Shown here: positions 44,074 through 55,267 of the stretch, piece by piece
How the letters are laid out: every line of letters starts with the position of its first letter
How positions within the stretch are numbered: the stretch's first letter is position 1
Origin: Paroedura picta
Taxonomy: Eukaryota > Chordata > Lepidosauria > Squamata > Gekkonidae
Reading direction: 5' to 3'
Assembly (NCBI RefSeq): GCF_049243985.1
Contig: NC_135370.1
Span: 7,819,492 to 7,883,491, forward strand
DNA: 64,000 nt
Made by a program: the position numbers and the translations under genes
Notes under the pieces: model-generated
The model's input: the letters and a program-made list of their open reading frames with translations, nothing else
Database searches by the model: none
Told to the model about the DNA's origin: nothing

Positions 44074-45846
44074 CTAGATTAATAGCCCGTTGTAGTCCAA
44101 AATACAACGGGCGCTAGCATTGGGGGAGGTCAGAGAAATGAGTGAGAGAAAGGAAAGTAGTTAAGATAAAAAGGAAGCAAGAATGGGAGGAAAAAGGAGA
44201 AAGACAGGAGAGAAAGTGAAATATGGGGAGAAAGAGAGGGTGAGAAAGGCAGGGAGAGAATGACATGGAAAGAGAGAAATGGAGAGAGGGAGAGAGAGAG
44301 AGAGAGCAATGCCCCCCACCCCCAGTGACCCAAGCAGGGGCAGGGAGAGTTGGAGAGGAGGTGGCATGTTTTCTTCGAACAGGGGTGAGGGTTGGCATTT
44401 GTTGGAGGGAGGGTAGTCCCTGCAGGCAGTTCCTAGTGGCAGGAGAAGGCGTGGCTCGCCATCTCCAAGCCTGCCTTCCCTGCATGACTTGCCCTCTCCA
44501 TAGGCTGCTTGTCTTTGAGCAAAGTGAAAGCAAATTTCTCCTCCCATGCCTGGTGGTCTGTCTGTGTACCTGTCTTGTCCTGTGTGAGGTTTGTGTCTTT
44601 CTCTCTCTGTTGAACTGAGCTATGCCTGTGTAGCTGGGTGAAAATCCCTGTCTCCCGGCAGCCCTCTCTTTCTCCTGCCCCCACCAGTAAGTGTCCCCTG
44701 GGTCTTAAAGCCCCGCGAGTTCTGCAGTTGGTGTAAATATGTCCTGCTCTCTCGCTTTCTGCGTGCAGCTCAGCCTTGTGCCTCTGAAGCAGGGTGAGTC
44801 ATGCTGTGGATCTCTGGGCACGGATCTCTGCCTCGAGGGGGGGGGATTCTAGCAGCCCTGCCTGTCTGGGAAGTCGGACAGCAGGGGCTGGGCATGGCTT
44901 TCCAAGAGAGTATCCCCCCCCCGTCTCCTGGGTCTGACAGCCCATCCTCGTCAGGCATGGGGCCACGTGCGTTCTGTCGCTGCGCACCTCAGGCTGGAGC
45001 CTGTGGAGCAGGGGAAATAAACGGGCGTGAAAAGGGCCCTCCCTCGGCACGGAGCACACCTAGGGAGGGGGCGGTTGTGCTGTGGGAGCATGGGGAAGCT
45101 ATCCCCGGGACTCTCCCCCCCCCCGGGAAGCAGCGTCGCGTCTCTTGCCGCCTCAGGGCACCGGGCAGGGAGCCCCCACCAGCCACAGGAACCACAGGCA
45201 GCCGAGCTGGAGGGCAGGAGAGAGCTGGTTGGTGGAGTGTTGAGGCGCTCAGCGCAGCTCCCCCGGCGCGGCTGGGGCAGGTTCGGACGTCGGGTGGACA
45301 GGGTGGGCGGAGGCGCCGCTCCAGCGCGATGTCGAGGCTGCCACTTGCAGCTCGGTGGGACGGGGTGAGCTGAGCGTTGCGCAGCCGGCATGGCTCCTCT
45401 CGCGCGGCTTCGGCAGCTTGTGGTGTCAGGTGGGCATCGCCGCTGCCCCACGGTACTCAGGCTGGCTGTCCCGGCTCCGTGCAGGCGGGGCGGGTGGCGG
45501 CTGCAGCGAGGCGGGGGGGGGGGGCGTCTTGTGGCGGCGGGTGGCGGCGCAGGCTGGCGGGGGCTCCCTTGCAGCTGGCCTGGAGTGTCGGAGGCGCTTC
45601 GCGCCTCCGACGCTCCAGGCCAGCCCCAGCAACTGCGAGCCGCGCTGCGCGCGGCTCACAGTTGCTGGGGCTGGGAATCGGAGGGACCAATCGGCAGGCG
45701 CTGCGCGCCTGCCGATTGATCCCTCCGATTGTCTGTCAGGAGGAAGGTTCCAATCCGGACCCTTCCTCATCACGGACACATCCCGCCCTAGAACCCCTTA
45801 CCCTTTTATTTAGTCCGTGGCGCCCGCGGCGCCACGGGCGGTTTAA
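44074..45846 (+). mobile_element. Hairpin-rich repeat family, copy C
   Basis: Begins CTAGATTAATAGCCCGTTGT with perfect 9-bp hairpin arms (44086-44094 / 44103-44111) and GGGCGCTAGCA; ends TTTATTTAGTCCGTGG with the 10-bp terminal hairpin (45815-45824 / 45828-45837). Also holds a 23-bp-arm palindrome (45575-45597 / 45601-45623, one mismatch, loop TTC) and a second at 45677-45701 / 45705-45729. One unit-like stretch (GGCTGGCGGGGGCTCCCTT, 45552-45570, then GGAGGCGCTTCGCGCCTCC) looks like the unexpanded state of the copy B minisatellite. A short (GA)n lies near 44288. Open frames here are GC-rich shadows. Confidence 0.75.
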
Positions 45847-46345
45847 AGATATTGCTGCAGAGCTCAATACAGTCTTTTTATCTTGCCAGGCTAAAACCAC
45901 CTCATTATTTATTATTATATATCATTTATTATGGCAAGATTATGGCAAGGTTGAGTCATTATGGCCTGACAACTCTGCTTCCTTCCCTCTCTTTTTTCAT
46001 GTTGCAAATGTTGCTAAAGAGTATGAAGGCCCACGGACCACTCCTCCAACAGAACACTTCTCCTGATACCCTCCATTGGGGCAACTGCACTCCACCTGAC
46101 CAAACTGCTACCAGCCGGCAAACGGGTCAGATCCACAGCCGCCTGCAGTTGAGGGACGTGGCTGGGGCTTTGGCTGGCAACAAAACGAAAAGCTTGCCTG
46201 AGGAACACAAAGACGTGGCAGAGAAGCTGAAGGAATTCTTTGCGTTTGTGCCCATTGTTGAAAGTGTGGGCAACCAACTTACAAAAGGACTGTGGTTTTC
46301 AGGAAGGGTGTCAGAAGAATTAAGTCAAACTGAAAGACGCCATTC

Positions 46346-46590
46346 CAGAGCCAGCTTGGGGTAGTGGCTCAAGTACGGTGGGCTCTAATCTGGAGAGCTG
46401 ACTTTGGTTCCTCACTTTGGTTCCTCCACATGCAGCCAGATGGATGCCCTTGGGCCAGTCGCAGATCACTCGGGGCTGTCTCAGCCTCACAGAGTGCCTG
46501 GTGTGGGGAGAGGAAGGGAAAGGGGTTTGTCAGCCACTGTTGGATTCCTTTGGGTAGTGAAAAGCAGGATACAAAAAAAACTAGCTCTTT
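46346..46590 (+). mobile_element. MIR/CORE-like SINE
   Basis: GAGCCAGCTTGGGGTAGTGG, CTAATCTGGAGAGC, CACATGCAGCCAG, CTTGGGCCAGTCGCAG, CTCAGCCTCACAGAGTG, then GATTCCTTTGGGTAGTGAAA and an A-rich tail. Complete in order, moderately diverged. Confidence 0.8.
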
Positions 46591-47099
46591 GGCAAGACTC
46601 ACTAACATGGTTAATCAGGTAATTGCTCCACTGTTCATCATATTCTTCCGGTAGTTTCTTGACTTTCTTAAGACTGCTAGGTTAACTGCTAGGTTAGGGC
46701 TAATATGCAATGGGAACTGATTACATATCTCCTGAGATAATATCAGACTATACTATAATATGTATTAATAATTACTTACTAGCTGGTCGCTTTTTTCTTT
46801 TTTACCTTTCTGTAAACGCTTTATATAACAATAAATAATAAAACTTAAAAAAAAACTAGCTCTTTGTCTCTGAGGACACCTGCCAAAATGAAAAAGAAGA
46901 AATCTGCACGTGCAGAAGGCATACACCCGAGGCTGATCAAGTAACTCCAGTGTGAAGTTGTGGATCTACTAATGAGCTTACGTAGCTTGTTGCTAAAATT
47001 TGTCCCAGTGCCAGCAAACACCAATCTTTTAAAAGTGGGTCCAGGGGGCTGGGGATCAGTGAAGAAAGCTGGCAGGCAAAAATACTCAATTTCTTTGGA
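46591..47099. other. Intronic DNA, A-rich tail at 46800-46860 only
   Basis: Contains CTTTCTGTAAACGCTTTATA followed by ACAATAAATAATAAAAC and poly-A, probably a LINE or SINE 3' end of uncertain family. Nothing else recognised. Confidence 0.35.
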
Positions 47100-47405
47100 A
47101 TGCAGCATTGCAGGAGAGATTTAGGGATGCCAAACAGACAAGGCAGTGGGTTCTAGATCAAGACAAGCCTAGATTCTCCCGAGAAACGGAACGACTGAGG
47201 CTTTCCTCCTTTGGCCACACGACGAGAGGACAGGATTCGCTTGAAAAGGCAATCATGCCAGGAAAAGGGGAAGACCCAAGGGGAGATGGCTTGAGCCGAT
47301 CTAGCGAGCCACATCCTTCAGCTCTCAAGGCTGCTAAGCTGTTTGACAATATTTGGGAGGCTGTTAGTTTATAGGCTGGTCGTAAGTTGGAAATGACTTG
47401 GGGGC
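47100..47405 (+). mobile_element. Bov-B/RTE-type LINE C-terminal region
   Basis: CTGAGGCTTTCCTCCTTTGG CCACACG, AAAAGGCAATCATGCCAGGA and GTTGGAAATGACTTG follow the order of the RTE/Bov-B ORF2 C-terminus and 3' end (a Leu-Ser-Phe-Gly-His segment, then Lys-x-x-Met-x-Gly). Diverged and non-coding. Confidence 0.5.
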
Positions 47406-48375
47406 ATGTCACTTGCTAGCTAGTTAGCTCCACCTCGGCCATTCGAGAGAGAACTAAGCAACAACGCCTGCCTAATGAAATGCAGCATGGCCTCTGCAAA
47501 AAGAAGTTTTCCAGCGTTCTCCACCTCCGTTCCTCGTCCAAGAAGCCAAGACTGGTTTCCTCTCAACAGCTGGGCACCGGCAGCTGAGGAGACGCGGTTT
47601 ATGACGCACGCCAGCCCTCCACAAACAGACAGGCAGCTGCCTCGGATAACGGTGGTATCTAACGGGCCGATTTGCTTTTAATACAGGCATTACTGTAGTT
47701 CATTGCCTGACATGCCCCTCTCCTTGAATATGTATTGCTTTTATCAGTCCTGACAGAAATATAGTCAGTCGTTAATTTCAGACCCAGAGGCCCAGGCAGC
47801 GTCCCCGCAATTTTGCTCGGAAGGGAGATAATAAATTGCGCTTCCCCATTTGACGGATGTTCTGTTTCTCTTGTCTCGCTTTCAGCAACCCAGTTCCCTC
47901 GGCAAAGCTCACATTGTTCCCTGCTCTGCTTATTAAAGGATAAGGCACGTTATTGAAAGTGCCTTTTGTGTGTGGGGAGTTTTCAAGCAGAACGCGAAAT
48001 TACAGAACACACATTAAAAAGGACACGCTGACTGTGGTGAGGTTATGGGGGGGGGGGGGTTAGGGGACCCAACCATGGGCCTTCCTGAGGAGAGGAAGGG
48101 GCTCCCTCAGACCTTTTACAACCAGGTATGCAAAATTCCTGGGGGAAATGCTTCACTCATCAGTCTGCTGCCCAGAATTGACATCTTGTTTGCTTCCACT
48201 TGGTGAGTTTGCACTGCAGCGCTGCTTCCAAAACAGAATGAAGCTGAAAACAAACCGGGAAAGGGGTGTAGTCCTGACTGGTCTAGCAAAGCTTCCTAGT
48301 CTGGCAGGCTGTGGGGCAGGGGGGGGGAATTTATGGGCTTGAGAACACTGAGGAGCCCAAAGGCATGGGGCTCTG
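47406..48375. other. Intronic DNA, nothing recognised
   Basis: No exon or repeat identified; G run near 48048. Confidence 0.35.
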
Positions 48376-48508
48376 AGAAGAAGAACTGGGTTTTTATGCT
48401 TCATTTTTCACAACCAAGAGGAGCCCCAACGTGGCTTACAAACACCTTTCCCAGAGAAGACACTTGGTGAAGTAGGAAGAGCTGAGAGAGCTCTGAGAGA
48501 ACTGATCA
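48376..48508 (-). mobile_element. MIR/CORE-like SINE 3' half
   Basis: GAGAAGAAGAACTGGGTTTT, CCAACGTGGCTTACAAACAC and GAGAGCTCTGAGAGAACTG: reverse of the SINE 3' half, joined directly to an L2 fragment. Confidence 0.7.
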
Positions 48509-48605
48509 GTGGTCGAGACCAGGCACACTTCCTGGGGTCCTGGGACCATCAGCAAATTCATACCAGCAGAACAAAGAGCCCTCTAGGGGGCATACAGCTC
48601 ATTTA
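48509..48605 (-). mobile_element. L2-type LINE fragment
   Basis: GAGACCAGGCACACTTCCTG, GGGACCATCAGCAAATTCAT and CCCTCTAGGGGGCATA match the reverse of the L2 C-terminal coding sequence at 30180-30280. Confidence 0.65.
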
Positions 48606-49229
48606 CAGACTACAGAGGAGAAAATGGCTGCTTGGGGGGGGGGTCTATGTGGCCTTGTGCCCCACTCAGGTCCCTGTTCTCCCCAGACTACATCCCCAAA
48701 TCTCCAGGATCCCTAGTTTGGTTCTGGCAATTCTCCACCCCGCAATCCCAGACAAGTCCCTGCCTTTGTATAGGCCTGTTCTTTTCCTCCATCCCACTCG
48801 ACCACATTAAAAACTTAATGGTCTGTAGCAAACGTTTTAAAAAGCCAGTATGCTATCTCAGGGTCACTGAATAGAAGGCAGAATATTTGTCCCCCAAAAC
48901 AAAGGTGCGCTGCAGTATGTGCTTTCAGCTTCCATCTGAGTGACTATTTGCGCTTGACCTTCCACTGTGAACAATGGAATGCTGAAATGCAAAGCCCCAC
49001 GAAAACAAGGCGCTATATAATTGCATTGATTGAAAGTTGTTCCATATGACTAGCAAGGGAGCAGATGTCGGATATCCCCAAACAAAAGCTCTTGTAATTA
49101 ATGGATCATCAGTGCTTGACAAGATTATCAAGACAGGTATTAATTGGATGACAAGACCATATGCAAGAGCCAAAACAGGCCTGAGAACTGAATGGGATGG
49201 TTCTGCAATCCCACCGGCATCTCTTTGGG
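48606..49229. other. Intronic DNA, nothing recognised
   Basis: No feature identified; a weak resemblance to the TAGGGTTGCCA MITE near 48685-48740 is not convincing. Confidence 0.35.
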
Positions 49230-50056
49230 CCAATCCGCACCTGATAAATATAGTGTAATGCTTACATTATGCAGTCATATTTTGGGAGTTTTGCATGACC
49301 CCCCCCCCCCCAACATCCAGTGTCCAAGCAGCAAACTGGTAGCTACATCCTCCATTTTAAAGTGCTACCTGGGGAATCGCATAAAGAGGATTCCCCCAGA
49401 TAAAAATCACAAGCTAGATGAGAGCAACCAGCAAGCTGCACGCTAAGGAAATGTGTGGAGCCAAAGTAGCGCTATCTCTGCCTCCAATTCCCACCCTTGA
49501 ACCCACCTCCTTCTCCCAGGGACAGGGCTGTTGTTGGGTTTTTTTTTAAAAGCAAACTGCCTGAAGTAATGAATAGGTGTTAAATCATGCAGGCAAAGCA
49601 AAAAAAGATTTCCCCCAGTTAAAACCCAAAGCATGCCTCTCTAATGTGCCCCACCCAAAAACGGGAACAAGATTAATTTTTAAAAGATTCAAGGCTCATA
49701 TTTCCACAAGGGGTGGCATTATAAAAAGCACTATGCATCTATGACTAAATGCATATGTATTTCAATTGAGAAGTTTTACTTAATAAACAAATTAGCTGCC
49801 ATCGCGGGCCCTTTAAAACATGGAGAAAGGTGATTGGCTGCCTGGCTTGATTGACAGGCAGAGGAGAGTCACATACAAAGCACATTGTTCTCTTCCAACA
49901 TTTCAAGCAGGCTGCGGAGTGCTAAGCAGCGCGAGAAGGCAGCAGACGAAAGTGAGAGAGCCAGAAGGTGAGGAATGGTCGGAGGTGCATTATTTTTTAG
50001 TGTTATGCCATTTTGCTGGCGTAACGCTATTTTTTTTCAATGTGTAGAACTGCCCA
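49230..50056 (+). mobile_element. TIR-bearing non-autonomous DNA repeat, copy 2
   Basis: Left end AATCCGCACCTGATAAATAT, right end (reversed) GGGCAGTTCTACACATTG. Collinear with 33389-34202: CTCTGCCTCCAATTCCCACC, CTTCTCCCAGGGAC, GGTGATTGGCTGCC, TTGATTGACAGGCAG, AAAGCACATTGTTCTC. Non-coding. Tip also found at 22283. Confidence 0.6.
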
Positions 50057-50263
50057 TTGTTCTCCAGATGAATTTTGTGACAAGCTTCTACTGTGCCAAG
50101 AGCGAACCTGTATGTTTCCCTTCTGTTTTACACGTTGCCTATCCGATGTAACTCTTTACACATGGGAGTGGAAACCTAGAATCATAGAATCATAGAGTTG
50201 GAAGGGGCCATACAGGCCATCTAGTCCAACCCCCTGCTCAACGCAGGATTAGCCCTAAGCATC

Positions 50264-52753
50264 CTAAAGCATCCAAGAAAAGTGTGCATCCAACCTTTGC
50301 TTGAAGACTGCCAGTGAGGGGGAGCTCACCACCTCCTTAGGCAGCCTATTCCACTGCTGAACTACTCTGACTGTGAAAAACTTTTTCCTGATATCTAGCC
50401 TATATCGTTGTACTTGTAGTTTAAACCCATTACTACGTGTCCTCTCCTCTGCAGCCAACAGAAACAGCATCCTGCCCTCCTCCAAGTGACAACCTTTCAA
50501 ATACTTAAAGAGGGCTATCATGTCCCCTCTCAACCTCCTTTTCTCCAGGCTGAACATTCCCAAGTCCCTCAACCTATCTTCATAGGGCTTGGTCCCTTGG
50601 CCCCAGATCATCTTCGTCGCTCTCCTCTGTACCCTTTCAATTTTATCGACGTCCTTCTTGAAGTGAGGCCTCCAAAACTGCACACAGTACTCCAGGTGTG
50701 GTCTGACCAGTGCCGTATACAATGGGACTATGACATCTTGTGATTTTGATGTGATGCCCCTGTTGATACAGCCCAAAATGCCATTCGCCTTTTTTACCGC
50801 TGCATCACACTGCCTGCTCATGTTTAGTTTACAATCCACAAGTACCCCAAGGTCTCGTTCACACACAGTGCTACCTAGAAGCGTATCCCCCATCCAATAG
50901 GAATGCTTTTCATTTTTCTGACCCAGATGCAGAACTTTACATTTATCTTTATTAAATTGCATCTTGTTCTCATTTGCCCATTTTTCCATTCTGTTCAGAT
51001 CTCGTTGAACTCTGTCTCTATCTTCCGGAGTATTTGCCAGTCCTCCCAATTTGGTGTCATCTGCAAACTTGATGAGTAGTCCCTCCACCCCCTCATCTAG
51101 ATCATTAATAAATATATTAAAAAGTACTGGGCCAAGCACCGAGCCCTGAGGTACCCCGCTACTCACCTCTCTCCAGTCTGATGAAACACCATTGACAACA
51201 ACTCTTTGAGTGTGGTTCTCTAACCAATTCCCTATCCACTTAACTATCTGAAAATCCAGATTGCAGTCCTTCAACGTATCCATCAGAACATCATGGGGAA
51301 CCTTGTCAAAAGCTTTACTAAAATCCAAGTACACGACATCAACCGAATTTCCCCGATCCAGCAAACCTGTTACTTGATCAAAAAAGGAAACCAGGTTGGT
51401 CTGGCAGGACCTGTTGGAGACAAATCCATGCTGACTTCCTTGGATCACCAAATGTCCTCCAGATGTTTGCAGATCGCTCCCTTTAATATCTGCTCCATTA
51501 TCTTCCCCACAACAGAGGTCAGACTCACTGGTCTGTAGTTTCCCGGGTCATCCTTCCTCCCTTTTTTGACGATCGGAATAATGTTTGCTCTCTTCCAGTC
51601 TTCTGGGACATCTCCAGTCCTTAAAGAGGTCCCAGTCCTTAAAGATGATGGACAAGGGCTGTGCAAGTTCTCTTGAAAGTTCTCTCGGGTGCATTTCATC
51701 CGGACCAGGGGATTTGAACTCATCCAGTGCAGCTAAATGCCTCTCGACAACCTCTCTATCCATGTTACCCTGCCACCCAGACACTATCCTTTGACTACAG
51801 CCATCTCTAGATGTGCCTAAACCCTTTGACCTGTGGGAAAAAACAGATGTAAAATAGGCACTAAGCCTTTCTGCTTTCTCTGCATCTTCCGTTAGAGTTT
51901 GTCCATCCGCACCCAACAGTGGGCCTATTGCCACCTTTGCTTTACGTTTGCTCCTCACATAACTGAAAAATCTTTTCTTGTTACAATGGGCTTCCCTGGC
52001 CAATCTTAGTTCACTCTCAGCTTTGGCCTTTCTGATGATTGATCTACAGTGCCTAGTAACCTGTAGGTACTCTTCTTTAGAGCTCTGTCCTTCCCTCCAT
52101 TTCCTGAACATTTTCCTTTTCTTTCTTAGTTCCTCTTGAAGTTCTCTGTTCATCCAAATAGGCTTCTTAGAGCTCCTGCAGTGTTTTCGTCTTTCTGGGG
52201 CATGCAATAGCTCTTGTTTGAGTAGCGCCCACCCTTCACATGCTCCCTTCCCTTCCAGCATTCTCGTCCATGGTATGACACTCATCATGTCTCTGAATTT
52301 ATTAAAGTTTGCCCTATGAAAATCCAACATCCGCGTCTGGCTACAAGCTTCCTTGGCTCCCCATCTCAAAAGTAATTCTATGAGGACATGGTCTCTTACC
52401 CCTAGGGTCCCCACCTCCTTCACCTCATCCACCAACTCTTGCCTGTTGGTCAGTATTAAGTCCAGTATGGCTGATCCTCTTGTGGGTTCATCTACCATTT
52501 GATAAATTAAATTGTCAGCCAGCCAGGTCAGAAAGTTGCATGACTGAGGACGCTTCGCAGAGTTTGTTTCCCAGCACACATCTGGGAAATTGAAGTCACC
52601 CATGATGACAAGGTCCTGCCGCTTGGATATTTTCTCAAGCTGCTCACAAAGTGCAGCATCCACATCCTCTTGTTGGTCAGGCAGTTGGTAGCAGACACCA
52701 ACCACCACACTGTTTGTTTTCCCCTCGCTTATTTTCACCCAGATGCTTTCCAC
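50264..52753 (-). pseudogene. CR1 ORF2 (endonuclease-RT), frame-broken
   Basis: RT part 51451-50264 (395 aa) has DFSKAFDKVPHDVL, SSGVPQGSVLGPVLFNIF and KFADDTKLGG intact. The upstream frame 52753-51548 (401 aa) carries the endonuclease C-terminal half (LVIMGDFNFPDVCWE, GVRDHVLIELLL) and the basic linker. The N-terminal endonuclease part (CLYTNARSMGNKKEELELL, VGITETWWND) is in a third frame at 53060-52677. Breaks lie near 52.72 kb, around 51.61-51.65 kb (where CCAGTCCTTAAAG is locally duplicated) and near 51.45 kb. Each is a small indel, and the rest reads cleanly, consistent with a fairly young copy. Confidence 0.9.
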
Positions 52754-53292
52754 TGTAGATATGCTTCACTAGAATTTCCTGACAGGTAAGCCCTTTCCTC
52801 ACATACAGTGCCACTCCTCCACCTCTTCGATCTATTCTGTTTTTTCTGAACAGTTCATATCCATCCACCATTACATTCCAGTCATGAGAATCATTCCACC
52901 AAGTTTCTGTGATGCCTACTAGATCATACCTTTCCATCAGCATGAGAAGTTCCAGCTCTTCCTTTTTATTGCCCATGCTTCGGGCGTTAGTATAAAGACA
53001 ACTGAATCCTTTTACTTTTGGTTCCCTATGAGCTGGCCTTGCCGGTTGGGCTGCCCCCAATCGTTCTCCCTCCTTACACTCCCTATGTTGATCGTCTCCT
53101 TCCCCTAGTGGCTTCAGTTTAAAGCTCTCCTGATGAATCTCCCCAGGTTCCTGCCAAACACATTCTTCCCCAGCTTTGATAAGTACAGTCCATCAGGTGC
53201 TAGTAGGCCTTCCTCAAGAAAGCCTATCCCATGGTCCCAGAAACCAAATCTCTCCTGCCGGCACCAACTACGTAGTCAGTGATTCAGCTCCA

Positions 53293-54105
53293 TTATCTTC
53301 CTCTCCCGACGCATTCCTCTTCCCTTGACAGGCAAGATTGAAGAGAATACCACTTGTGCCCCCATTTGCTTGAGCTTCCTCCCCAGATCTTGATAGTCTT
53401 TTTTATAGGAGCGATGGTATTCAGGGACATGTCATTCGTTCCCACATGGACCATCACAAATGGGTAGCGATCCGTAGATTTGAGGAGTTTGGGCAGCCTT
53501 TCTGAAACATCTTTAATTTTCGCCCCTGGCAAGCAACACACCTCTCGGGTTAGGGGGTCGGGCCCAGCCACATGGCGATCCATTCCTCTTAGCAGGGAGT
53601 CTCCAATTACCAGTCCTCTCCTTTTTTTTTTCTTCTCAACTCCATTTCCTTCTGTCCCCGTGGCCTCTTCCCTTTGTCTTAGAGTTTGTTTTGGGACCTC
53701 TTCCCTTGTTGACCCTTGCACCTCCTCTGCAAGGGCCTGAAATCTATTCTGGAGCTCCAAAGGCCCCGAGAACCGTCTCGCCCTTCGCCATTGAGTCTTT
53801 TTCCGAACTGTCTGCAGAGGCTCCCTATTGTGGTCAATCTCCTTATCCTCTTCAGGACTAGTTGCATTGTCTTTATTCCGAGTTGCAGGGCTCTGGTCTA
53901 TGAACTCCTCCCCTTCCTTACTTTGGGTCAGAGTAATAATGCTGTCTTCTAATCCCCTAATCTTTTCCTCCAAAAGTCTTACCAGTTTACACTTGGGGCA
54001 GATGTAGTCCATCTTATCTTCTGGGAGGAAGGCAATCATGTCACACTCACTGCAGATGATGGGATGAGTGTCCTGGAGGTCCACTGTAATTTCTAGGCAG
54101 TGCAA
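53293..54105 (-). pseudogene. CR1 ORF1 (zinc finger, coiled region, SGNH esterase)
   Basis: The frame starts with a Cys-rich finger (CSECDMIAFLPEDK, YICPKCKLVRLLEEKIRGLE), continues through a charged region and a basic patch (EKKKKRRG), then an SGNH/GDSL esterase: VIGDSLLRGMD (nucleophile Ser), PGAKIKDVSERLPKLL, VMVHVGTNDMSL. This PHD-like finger plus esterase layout is known for CR1 ORF1. A frameshift near 53.41 kb, after the GTND motif, displaces the rest. In the shifted frame a TGA occurs near 53.28 kb, and the expected catalytic DGLH motif reads DGLY near 53.19 kb. Inactive. Confidence 0.85.
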
Positions 54106-54194
54106 GTACTAGGGAAATATAATCTACTGATTCTAATTGCTCGGCCAAGAACCCCAGGCTAAGAGCCACAGGCCAAGAGCCCTTTGTCTCTTGC

Positions 54195-54413
54195 ACCTCT
54201 GGCAAGGAACAGCCCTTTTTAATCCTCCCAGTAATCACCCAGCAATCACCTCACCCAGTCAGCACAATAGCCTCACCTGGTCAGCAACTACATTCCCCAG
54301 TAGCTCTCTCCACGTGCCCTCAGTTGTCTGAGCTCTGCCTCTGGCGAGGAGCAGCCCTTTTTAATCCTCCCAGTAATCACCCAGCAATCACCTCACCCAG
54401 TCAGCACATGACT
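54195..54413 (-). repeat. CR1 5' UTR direct repeat
   Basis: Two near-identical ~70-bp blocks, each with AGCCCTTTTTAATCCTCCCA and CACCTCACCCAGTCAGCACA, spaced 142 bp apart (starts 54211 and 54353). Located directly upstream of ORF1, as promoter monomers are in some LINE clades. Function is inferred only from position. Confidence 0.75.
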
Positions 54414-54492
54414 GTAAGACACTTCCTCCTGTCTAGTAATTATCCCCATGTTTGTGGTCATTTGGTGGGACTGCTGTGCAATCAGTGTATAC

Positions 54493-54618
54493 CAGGGGTG
54501 GCTAAACTGTGTCTCTCTAGATGTTCATGGACTACAGTTCCCATGAGCAGGTGCTTGCAAGGGCTCATGGGAATTATAGTCCATGGGCAGCTGGAGAGCC
54601 ACAGTTTGGCCACCCCTG
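54493..54618. mobile_element. Palindromic hAT-like MITE, diverged subtype
   Basis: 126-bp palindrome from CAGGGGTGGCTAAACTGTG to its inverse (CAGTTTGGCCACCCCTG), with perfect 8-bp duplications GTGTATAC at 54485-54492 and 54619-54626. Older or different subfamily than 18934. Confidence 0.93.
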
Positions 54619-54626
54619 GTGTATAC

Positions 54627-55267
54627 ACTCTTGGCCTTTTCACATCCAACTAAGGACCTGATTCCCCTCCAGTGATCTTCTGCAGCCCGTAAGAGCCCCC
54701 TCAGCCCGTTGCCCTTCTGTAATTAAGCTCTTTTTCTCCTGTGGTGGAAAGCTCTGTCTTCGGATTGCCCTCTCCAGTTCTTGACAGTGGACGCATGCTG
54801 ATAAGCAAAGGCATTCCATACCTGCTCAGAGGCTGCTAGTCTCTCACCCAGATCAGTGACTGTAAGCTGGTTTACTATTAATGATGAAAAACACTATTCA
54901 GATGTGCAGCCATTCTGCCCTCCCCCCAATCTCTTTGGGGCAAATATCCCAATGTAAACAGGAGAGGAAACCCAAAGGTCATGTAGATCTCACCAATGTC
55001 TTCATTTGTTACTGAGTACCTCAAACAGGATGGAAACAGACAAGAAATAAACAAGGGGCTCCAGAAGAAAATGTGCGTTTGGTCAGGAAGTGGGTAACTC
55101 ACTTACCTTTCATCACCTCGTCAGTTTCTTTCCTCTATTCTTTTTCAAGTAATTGGAACAAAGGTTTCTTACACATTTCCCCTGATATCTCCGCCATGAA
55201 AAAGACCAGAAACCTTGTTTTTTTTTTTACTCAATGCTAGGAATTCTGGGAGGAACGTGACGTAGTT
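54627..55267. other. Intronic DNA, nothing recognised
   Basis: No exon or repeat seen between the MITE and the foldback. Confidence 0.35.

Larger units (their letters stand above)
50176..54413 (-). mobile_element. Nearly full-length CR1 LINE (5' UTR, ORF1, ORF2, tail)
   Basis: The most complete CR1 here: octamer tail at 50176, ORF2 RT (51451-50264), linker and endonuclease (52753-51548 and 53060-52677), ORF1 (54105-53293) and a GC/CA-rich 5' region with a direct repeat (54200-54268 and 54342-54411, offset 142 bp). ORF2 is split over three frames by small indels and ORF1 is also damaged, so it is inactive. Overall similarity to 14178 and 41571 is high. It lies on the same strand as VWC2L, inside its intron. 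Confidence 0.95.

Noticed and set aside
44799-46066. Several 100-230 aa frames in GC-rich DNA
   Set aside because: They overlap on both strands within the hairpin-rich element copy C, with no domain or splice structure; GC-rich DNA simply lacks stops.
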